40,627 nucleotides of DNA from JBLNDG01 sp050261415 (lineage in GTDB: Bacteria > Bacillota > Clostridia > Lutisporales > Lutisporaceae), in the NCBI GenBank assembly GCA_050261415.1, contig JBLNDG010000261.1, forward strand, positions 1 to 40,627, read 5' to 3'. The position numbers were made by a program, and so were the translations under genes. This document shows, one piece after another, positions 35,054-40,627 of this stretch (position 1 is its first letter; every line of letters starts with the position of its first letter). The notes beneath the pieces are model-generated. The model saw nothing but the letters and a program-made list of their open reading frames with translations, was not told where the DNA came from and searched no databases.

Positions 35054-36319
35054 GTGAAAATCCATGTAGTGAAAAGCGGAGATACGCTCTGGAACATTGC
35101 AAGCTTATATAAGGTCAATATGCAGCAGATTGTGACAGTTAACAATCTTGAAAATCCGGATATACTGGTGATAGGACAGGCACTTATAATTCCAACAGAT
35201 GGCGATATTCATATTGTCCGGGCGGGAGAGACCCTATGGACAATTGCACGGCGTTATGGAGTCACTATAAGAGACATACTCAATGAAAACAACATATCCA
35301 ATCCGGATCTTATTTATCCGGGCACTACTTTGAGGATTCCGAAACCTACTATAGAAACCAACGGCTACATTACATTGACAACAGGAGGAGCAAGTTCAAC
35401 CGTTAGAGGCGTCGGAAAGTATCTGACCTATGTAAGCTCATTCAGCTATGAAGTAAGAAGTGACGGCAGTTTACCTGCAATAAGTGAGGGACCTATATTG
35501 GATACTGCACGCAGTGAACGTGCAACCCCTATTATGACTATAACAAATTTCCAAGGGGGGAGGTTCAATTCAGAGCTTGCCCACGCTATACTCTCCAGTA
35601 CCGGTGTACAGGACCGATTGCTGACAAACGTGGTTACTGTAATTAAGGAAAAAGGCTATAAAGGGCTGAATATTGATTTCGAATATATTCCTCCCGCTGA
35701 CAGGGAGCTTTATAACAGCTTTGTAAGAAGGGCAGCCGGAAGAATGCATGCAAACGGATTTTCAATATCCACGGCACTGGCTCCAAAAATCAGAGCAGAC
35801 CAGCCGGGGCTCTTGTATGAAGCCCATGACTATCCCGTACATGGCCAGATAGCGGATTTTGTTGTATTAATGACCTATGAATGGGGATGGTCCGGTGGCG
35901 CCCCGTGGGCCATAGCCCCGATAAATGAGGTGAAGCGGGTACTGAATTATGCAGTAACAGCGATACCGAGATCAAAAATATTGATGGGTATTCCTCTATA
36001 TGCATATGATTGGAAACTGCCCTATGTAAAAGGAACCACTTTTGCTGAGATATTCACCCCGGATGAGGCGGTACGGCGTGCTGCAAGGTATAAGACTGAA
36101 ATAAAATTCAACGAGCTTTACAAATCACCATATTACAATTACAAAGATGAAAACGGAGTCGAGCATGAAGTGTGGTTTGAGGATGCGAGAAGCTATCAGG
36201 CAAAGTACAATACAATAAAGGAATATAGGCTAAGGGGTGCAAGCTATTGGGAGCTGAACCTTGGCTCTACTCAAAACTGGCCGGTCCTGGAAAGTGTATT
36301 CAGGGTGAGAAAATTATAA
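35054..36319 (+). CDS. LysM-GH18 spore cortex-lytic glycosidase (YaaH/SleL-like)
   Basis: This roughly 421-residue protein has two N-terminal LysM domains (HVVKSGDTLWNIASLYKV, about 3-48, and HIVRAGETLWTIARRYGV, about 52-97) followed by a GH18 catalytic domain (about 105-421). The catalytic Glu 210 is in GLNIDFEYIP, and VVLMTYEWGW and SYWELNLGS are family strands. Relatives (YaaH/SleL) are spore-coat N-acetylglucosaminidases acting on cortex peptidoglycan during germination. There is no signal peptide, as usual for proteins placed on the spore by the mother cell. GTG 35054 is chosen because GAGGTG lies six bases before; GTG 35045 overlaps that site. Confidence 0.92.
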   Translation: MKIHVVKSGDTLWNIASLYKVNMQQIVTVNNLENPDILVIGQALIIPTDGDIHIVRAGETLWTIARRYGVTIRDILNENNISNPDLIYPGTTLRIPKPTIETNGYITLTTGGASSTVRGVGKYLTYVSSFSYEVRSDGSLPAISEGPILDTARSERATPIMTITNFQGGRFNSELAHAILSSTGVQDRLLTNVVTVIKEKGYKGLNIDFEYIPPADRELYNSFVRRAAGRMHANGFSISTALAPKIRADQPGLLYEAHDYPVHGQIADFVVLMTYEWGWSGGAPWAIAPINEVKRVLNYAVTAIPRSKILMGIPLYAYDWKLPYVKGTTFAEIFTPDEAVRRAARYKTEIKFNELYKSPYYNYKDENGVEHEVWFEDARSYQAKYNTIKEYRLRGASYWELNLGSTQNWPVLESVFRVRKL

Positions 36320-36353
36320 TAATATAAAATCAGAATTTATGTATATAGACAGT

Positions 36354-36390
36354 AAAGCCATGTATGTTAGTACTTACATGGCTTTTTTTG
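36354..36390 (+). terminator. intrinsic terminator after the GH18 gene
   Basis: A perfect 11 bp stem AAAGCCATGTA/TACATGGCTTT (36354-36364 with 36375-36385), 10-base loop, then more T residues. Confidence 0.92.
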
Positions 36391-36398
36391 CAGAGTTG

Positions 36399-36427
36399 TT
36401 TACTTTTGTGAGGCGAAAGACTATAAT
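36399..36427 (+). promoter_or_regulatory. candidate sigma-A promoter for the MoxR-VWA operon
   Basis: TTTACT (36399-36404), a 17-base spacer and a perfect TATAAT (36422-36427), 75 bases before the first start codon. Confidence 0.55.
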
Positions 36428-36502
36428 AATATTGCATAGTGTTAAATATTTAACAAAGTAATATGAAGGTGGTTATGAATAGACAGTTAGGAGTGTATTT
36501 CT

Positions 36503-37579
36503 ATGAGGATTAGTGAAGCAAAGCAGTGTATAAAGGAACTGTATTTGAATACAGAAAGTGTATCAGCTTTGATAAGTGAGAGAGGTGTCGGCAAGACCTC
36601 TGCTTATCAGCAGTGCGCTGCCGAACTGGGAATCGGTTATATGGGCTTGTATGCCACTGCCTTGGAAGTACCTGACTTTATGGGGCTTCCCGATAAGGAC
36701 AGGGAAAAAGGCATAACCAGATATTTGGCGCCTCAGTTTCTGCCGACTGTTCAAGCCGTGGAAGCAGGCTTGTTTCAGGAGAAGGGTATTCTTGTACTCG
36801 AGGAAATCAACCGTGTACCAAGTGACACTACATCAGTCCTATATCCTTTGCTGCTGGAAAGGAAGATAAACGGACACTCTTTGGCAGAGGGCTGGAAGAT
36901 AGGGGTTACCATGAATCCGGATACTATGAACTATTCAGTCAGCTCCCTAGATGATGCAATGCTGGACAGGTTTGTATCCATCGAAATAAGCGCTGATCTG
37001 GATGACTATATAGAATATTCAATAAGGAACAATCCCAATGATGATGTGCTGTCATTCCTGGAAGCCTGCCCTGATATGCTTCTTGTTGTAAAAAAAGCAG
37101 CAGATTCCACAGCAACAAGCAAGTCACCTACTCCCAGAGGATGGACGAAGGTGCAGGAGCCCCTGAATAACTGCGACCTGGGTGAAAAGCTGATGAGACA
37201 GCTCATAGCGGGAATAGTGGGCCCGGAAGCTGCAGCATCCTTTTATGGTTTTTTAAAGGACAAAAGCTTCAAGATACCTTCGATAGACTTGCTATTGATC
37301 AACTTCGAAGAAGTGAGGAAAGACATAAAGAACATATTGGATAAGAACAGGCTGGATGTATTGAGCCTTATAATAAAAAAGGCAGTGGTCAGCTTTAAGA
37401 AAGATGATACTCATATCGGCAACCTGAATGCTTTTATCAACTGTCTCCATGAAGAACTGGGGATATTATTCTTTAAGCTTCTGGCGGCCAAACGCCCCGA
37501 AGAATTCATGGAGGTCATGCAGCGGTTTGATGCTGCGGAGCAGATATCCGACAAGATATTTGAGATGCTCAAAGCTTAG
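36503..37579 (+). CDS. MoxR-type AAA+ ATPase
   Basis: This 358-residue protein is an AAA+ ATPase of the MoxR/dynein-related kind, which usually works with a VWA-domain partner to remodel or load cofactors into other proteins. Walker A is SERGVGKTSA (Lys 31), Walker B is ILVLEEINRV, sensor 1 is in GVTMNPDT and the Arg-finger region is in DDAMLDRFVSIEI. The C-terminal third (about 230-358) is helical. ATG 36503 starts without a strong ribosome site (TAGGAGTG about ten bases upstream is fair). The next gene begins 15 bases after the stop and encodes the VWA partner. Confidence 0.9.
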   Translation: MRISEAKQCIKELYLNTESVSALISERGVGKTSAYQQCAAELGIGYMGLYATALEVPDFMGLPDKDREKGITRYLAPQFLPTVQAVEAGLFQEKGILVLEEINRVPSDTTSVLYPLLLERKINGHSLAEGWKIGVTMNPDTMNYSVSSLDDAMLDRFVSIEISADLDDYIEYSIRNNPNDDVLSFLEACPDMLLVVKKAADSTATSKSPTPRGWTKVQEPLNNCDLGEKLMRQLIAGIVGPEAAASFYGFLKDKSFKIPSIDLLLINFEEVRKDIKNILDKNRLDVLSLIIKKAVVSFKKDDTHIGNLNAFINCLHEELGILFFKLLAAKRPEEFMEVMQRFDAAEQISDKIFEMLKA

Positions 37580-37594
37580 TGAAGGGTAAGTGAA

Positions 37595-38731
37595 TTGACA
37601 ATGAAAATACAGGATGCAATGCTGCACCTTCTTATAAAACAACCCTTCTATGGGTATGTGGCGGCTTCGGTAACCCCAGCGGAAAGCAAGGATGTTGAAA
37701 CAATCAGGATGATAAATGACACATCATTGAAGCTGCTTTATAACAGGGAATGGTATGAGGCCCTTCCGGACGGGAAAGCAGTTGGGGTTATCATTCATGA
37801 ACTGCTGCATCTTATATTGCTTCATCCTTACAGAAGGGATAAAAGGGAGCAGAGGCTCTGGACAGTGGCCTGCGATATGGCTGTTAATAAGCATATCCAC
37901 AATGATCTGCTTCCGGAGGATTCCATTATGGTCGATGCAATATCGAAGGAGCTCAGGGAGAATATACCGAGGTTCAAGAGCGCAGAATTTTACTATGGCA
38001 TCATTTCCAAAGCTGAGGGGCAATTTATTTTTTTTGAGATAAATGAAGGAATCAGAGTAGTACTTGAGAGCGGTCTGGAGTTCAAGGCAAACAGGCAGAT
38101 GCAGGATGAAACAACAGAAATAAATAAAAGCGCCCTGAAAAGTATGATATCGGAGCTTATTGAGCAAGCCCGGTTTGAGGGGGAGATACCGAGCGAGGTA
38201 AGTTCACTCATCGGTGAGATATATAAAACAGGGGAAGTAAACTGGAGAAATGTTCTGAAAAGATTTTTAACAGGAAAAGGGAAGGTAATCAAGAGGAAAA
38301 GTTTTAAGAGAGAGTCAAAGCGTTTTGAAAACCTGCCGGGGAATAAACGTACTTTGGGGCTTGAAGCTCTTCTGGCATTGGACGAAAGCGGTTCAATTTC
38401 AGAAAGCCAGGTATCCCGGTTTTTTGGCGAAGTAATGAAGATTAAGAAAATAACAGGGGCTGCACTAAGTGTTACCGAGTTTGATACCGATTGTACAGAA
38501 CCGGTGTCAATAGACAGATATGTAAGGGCAAAGAGAAGAGTCAAAAACGGGGGAACTGATTACAGGCCTGTTTTTAAGCTTGCAGACAGAATGCGGGTTC
38601 CGCTACTGATTATTTTTACAGATGGCGAAGGAACTGCACCTGTTGAAGTCAACCAAAAGGTAGTGTGGATATTGACGAAAGAAGGCAAGAAACCGGCTGG
38701 TTACGGATATTGTATTACATTTGAAACGTAG
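37595..38731 (+). CDS. HExxH-domain/VWA-like protein (DUF2201 type), partner of MoxR ATPase
   Basis: This 378-residue protein joins two modules. The N-terminal part (about 1-200) is a putative metallopeptidase with HELLH (His 68 to His 72) in VIIHELLHLILLH, and a helix with VACDMAVNKHIH, as in the family where VWA-like DUF2201 domains follow. The C-terminal part (about 255-378) is VWA-like with the MIDAS motif ALDESGSIS (Asp 263, Ser 265, Ser 267), GGTDYRPVF and FTDGEGTAP. TTG 37595 is favoured by AAGGG eight bases upstream; ATG 37601 is the alternative. It follows the MoxR gene closely and precedes a small unknown gene, so the three form an operon. Whether the HExxH centre is an active protease is unknown. 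Confidence 0.87.
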   Translation: MTMKIQDAMLHLLIKQPFYGYVAASVTPAESKDVETIRMINDTSLKLLYNREWYEALPDGKAVGVIIHELLHLILLHPYRRDKREQRLWTVACDMAVNKHIHNDLLPEDSIMVDAISKELRENIPRFKSAEFYYGIISKAEGQFIFFEINEGIRVVLESGLEFKANRQMQDETTEINKSALKSMISELIEQARFEGEIPSEVSSLIGEIYKTGEVNWRNVLKRFLTGKGKVIKRKSFKRESKRFENLPGNKRTLGLEALLALDESGSISESQVSRFFGEVMKIKKITGAALSVTEFDTDCTEPVSIDRYVRAKRRVKNGGTDYRPVFKLADRMRVPLLIIFTDGEGTAPVEVNQKVVWILTKEGKKPAGYGYCITFET

Positions 38732-38741
38732 GAGTGGTAAT

Positions 38742-39113
38742 ATGTTGGAGCTGAAATTCTATATAGCAGGCGGGTATATCAAAATGGAGAAGAAGGCTTT
38801 TCTGCAGGAAATGCTGGGTAAGGACAGCTGTCTCAGACAGATATTGAATTGTAAGGACTCCAGGGATTTCTCGGAAGGCCATCCCAATATAAGTGAAGCG
38901 GATGAAAATGGCATGGTTACCATAGATTTCAATTTTAATGTGCATATTGAGCTGGGACAGTCATACAGCGAGCTTTTAGGCAAGCTTAAGTCAAGGTACA
39001 GGGACAAAATGAAGGGAAAGGTTTGCTGTAGGTTGATGGCAGGCTACAGTATGAGCAATTTTACAATAGACCTTGATTCCAATGATGATATGCTGCAATA
39101 TGCCTTTAACTAA
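38742..39113 (+). CDS. hypothetical protein, third gene of the MoxR-VWA operon
   Basis: I do not recognise this 123-residue soluble protein. It has no membrane helix or metal motif; three Cys are scattered (two in KVCCRLM). A predicted alpha/beta fold begins LELKFYIAGGYIKMEK and ends MSNFTIDLDSNDDML. It starts at ATG 38742 with GGAGTGG upstream, 10 bases after the VWA gene stop, so it is cotranscribed. It may be a substrate, chaperone or regulator for the ATPase-VWA pair; this is inference from position. Confidence 0.65.
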   Translation: MLELKFYIAGGYIKMEKKAFLQEMLGKDSCLRQILNCKDSRDFSEGHPNISEADENGMVTIDFNFNVHIELGQSYSELLGKLKSRYRDKMKGKVCCRLMAGYSMSNFTIDLDSNDDMLQYAFN

Positions 39114-39184
39114 AGGCAGTACCAAGTTATAGAAAAGTATGGTAAAATATATATAATTTATATATCTTAAAAGGGGAGATTTTT

Positions 39185-39712
39185 ATGTCCCTTCAGGTAG
39201 GTTTCAATGAAAACAATTATATAAACTACAATGCAAATAAGCCTGAACTGACTGGTGGAGCGGTTCAGAAAGCACCGGAAGCAGATAATGCAGGCGGGCA
39301 GACACCTACCGTTGGAAATAACGAGGAAGCCAAGCTTATGAAAAGACTGGGGTTAATGGAATGTTCTACCTGCAGGAACCGTAAGTATGTAGACGGGTCC
39401 AGCGATCCGGGGGTATCCTTCAAAGCACCTGCCCATGTTTCTCCGGAGAGCTCGGGGACAGCTGTAATGGCTCATGAGCAGGAGCATGTTTCGAGAGAAG
39501 GTTCAAAAGCAAAGTCGGAAGCCCGGGTTGTTGTGGCGCAGTCAGTACAGATATATACAGATGTGTGCCCGGAATGCGGAAGAGTATATACATCAGGGGG
39601 CAAAACCACTACGACAACAAAATCGGAAAGTGGGAAATCAGACTATTTCATGAATAATATGAAGAAATTCTTTGAAAATCATTATGGGAAATATATTGAT
39701 ATGAGATTGTAG
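39185..39712 (+). CDS. HExxH and CxxC protein, possible zinc metalloprotease
   Basis: I do not recognise this 175-residue protein by name. It has HEQEH (His 97 to His 101) in VMAHEQEHVSREG, a zincin-like motif similar in style to SprA-type proteins, and two CxxC pairs, Cys 60/63 (CSTCRNRKY) and Cys 128/131 (CPECGRVY), which could form a zinc knuckle. The N-terminal 50 residues are low-complexity and Asn-rich; a run KTTTTTKSESGKS follows the second CxxC. No signal peptide is seen. AAAAGGGGAG precedes the ATG, and an extended -10 TGGTAAAAT (39140-39148) lies upstream. It is separated from the MoxR operon by 71 bases without a terminator, so it could also be read through from it. Confidence 0.65.
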   Translation: MSLQVGFNENNYINYNANKPELTGGAVQKAPEADNAGGQTPTVGNNEEAKLMKRLGLMECSTCRNRKYVDGSSDPGVSFKAPAHVSPESSGTAVMAHEQEHVSREGSKAKSEARVVVAQSVQIYTDVCPECGRVYTSGGKTTTTTKSESGKSDYFMNNMKKFFENHYGKYIDMRL

Positions 39713-39724
39713 GTTAATAAGAAG

Positions 39725-39759
39725 AAAAACCTCTTCCCTTTGCCGGGAAGAGGTTTTTT
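39725..39759. terminator. bidirectional terminator between the HExxH gene and the PLP-enzyme gene
   Basis: A perfect 14 bp stem AAAAACCTCTTCCC/GGGAAGAGGTTTTT (39725-39738 with 39745-39758) between convergent genes. Confidence 0.95.
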
Positions 39760-39761
39760 GA

Positions 39762-40627
39762 CTACAGTCCGAACAGCTTTCCTTGCGGGAAAAGCCCGAA
39801 AAGTCCGCCGGTATGGATGAAAAGCAGGTTCCTGCAATCCTTGAAGCGGCCTTTCTTTATCTCTTCAGTGAGGCCATACATAGCTTTTCCTGTATATACA
39901 GGGTCAAGGATTACACCCTCCATAGCTGCAAGCTTGTGGATGAAATTAAGCTCTTCAGGGCGGCTTAAAGCATATCCCCTGCCGACATAACCGTCTATGA
40001 TATGTATTTCATCCCTTGATATAGGCAGGTTCACATCCATATATTTCATGCTTTCATAGAGTATGCTCTGAATTCTTTCTTTGAAATACTCAGCATTATC
40101 ACAAACATTTATACCGTAAATACGTGCTTTGTGGTTCAGGAGCTTGCTGGCAAGCCAAAGTCCCGAATAAGTCCCCCCTGAGCCCACTGCCAGTACAATA
40201 CCGTCAAAGCTGATATTCATATCCCTTTCCTGTGCTATTATTTCCTCCATGGCTGTATAGTAGCCGAAACTTCCTATGCCGTTGCTGGCACCCTCAGGAA
40301 TTATATAAGGCTTGAATCCCTTGGTTTCCATTTCCCTTTTTATCTGTTCCATAATTTCAGTTCTTTTGTATCTGTATTCCTCTGCGGTAATAAAATATAC
40401 CTCAGCCCCCAAAAGCTTATCGAGAAGCAGATTGCCTTCCGGTTCGGTGTTCTTTTCCCCTCTTAAAAGAAGGCAGGATTTTATTCTGAGTTTTGCAGCT
40501 GCGGCAGCTGTTGCCCTGCAATGGTTGGACTGGATGCCTCCGCAAGTGATAAGGCAATCGCAGCCGTTATCTACAGCTTCCTTAACCGAATACTCAAGTT
40601 TCCTGACCTTGTTGCCGGACATTTCCG
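39762..40627 (-). CDS. D-cysteine desulfhydrase / ACC deaminase family PLP enzyme (N-terminus cut by the window)
   Basis: This is a PLP-dependent enzyme of the D-cysteine desulfhydrase/ACC deaminase family (fold type II), which releases sulfide, ammonia and pyruvate from D-cysteine or acts on related amino acids. The PLP Lys is in SGNKVRKLE, then CGGIQSNHCRATAAAA, the Gly-rich AVGSGGTYSGLWLA that binds phosphate, and LDPVYTGKAM and IHTGGLFGLF near the end. The Met in GNK's front (EMSGNKVR) is internal: the frame stays open to the window edge, and about 40 residues should be missing. Family members are about 330 residues; 288 codons of the frame are in the window. Confidence 0.88.
   Translation of the reverse strand, partial: EMSGNKVRKLEYSVKEAVDNGCDCLITCGGIQSNHCRATAAAAAKLRIKSCLLLRGEKNTEPEGNLLLDKLLGAEVYFITAEEYRYKRTEIMEQIKREMETKGFKPYIIPEGASNGIGSFGYYTAMEEIIAQERDMNISFDGIVLAVGSGGTYSGLWLASKLLNHKARIYGINVCDNAEYFKERIQSILYESMKYMDVNLPISRDEIHIIDGYVGRGYALSRPEELNFIHKLAAMEGVILDPVYTGKAMYGLTEEIKKGRFKDCRNLLFIHTGGLFGLFPQGKLFGL

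Overview
The window looks like a chromosomal segment of an anaerobic, spore-forming, low-GC Clostridia member. Pointers are strong AGGAGG-type ribosome sites, frequent TTG and GTG starts, a glycyl radical enzyme with its activase, a reverse rubrerythrin, an SLH surface protein, an FMN riboswitch with RibU, and a LysM-GH18 spore-cortex lysin. A Ruminiclostridium/Acetivibrio-like host is my guess from gene style; no rRNA or tRNA is present to test it. Most genes are on the plus strand, in short operons separated by clear intrinsic terminators.

Layout. 1-374: end of a molybdenum-hydroxylase 2Fe-2S subunit. 515-2837: yjjI-yjjW glycyl radical pair. 3044-6955: multi-PAS membrane histidine kinase, a small kinase-fold gene and a PHP phosphoesterase. 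6998-9033 (minus): short FtsH-like membrane protease coupled to a membrane-anchored unknown. 9239-12876: DUF378 protein, DMT transporter, SLH protein, small membrane protein. 13165-15904: VanZ-like protein followed by the Wzz / BY-kinase / PHP-phosphatase set that controls exopolysaccharide chain length; the phosphatase has an in-frame stop. 16067-20249: second DMT transporter, topoisomerase III, reverse rubrerythrin. 20327-26258: TetR regulator, response regulator, histidine kinase, FtsX-type permease and ABC ATPase, all five damaged. 26329-27139 (minus): ribU with FMN riboswitch and promoter. 27339-34937: DapA-like aldolase, MFS transporter, DegV, a large membrane protein with a DUF6273-like tail, GtrA, and a tandem nitrilase. 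35054-39712: LysM-GH18 lysin, MoxR ATPase + HExxH/VWA protein + small unknown, and a separate HExxH/CxxC protein. 39762-40627 (minus): partial D-cysteine desulfhydrase-like PLP enzyme.

Three signals stand out. (1) Two copies of a 127-138 bp structured repeat (12985-13111 and 17148-17285) lie in the same orientation just upstream of the VanZ gene and topB, flanking the exopolysaccharide cassette; one stem pair changes A:T to G:C between copies, so a folded RNA or DNA form seems to be kept. (2) The 20.3-26.3 kb TetR/two-component/ABC cassette carries at least seven disabling lesions, while the rest of the window shows one, so it looks like localized gene decay. Between its kinase and permease sits an 11-bp-phased repeat array typical of an OmpR-family operator. 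(3) Several intact proteins have unusual architecture: a double nitrilase whose second half has lost Glu and Cys, a membrane protein with a DUF6273-like tail and a probable ATT start, and a MoxR/HExxH-VWA/unknown operon.

All family names come from motif recognition by eye; no database search was run. Promoter calls are consensus matches only.
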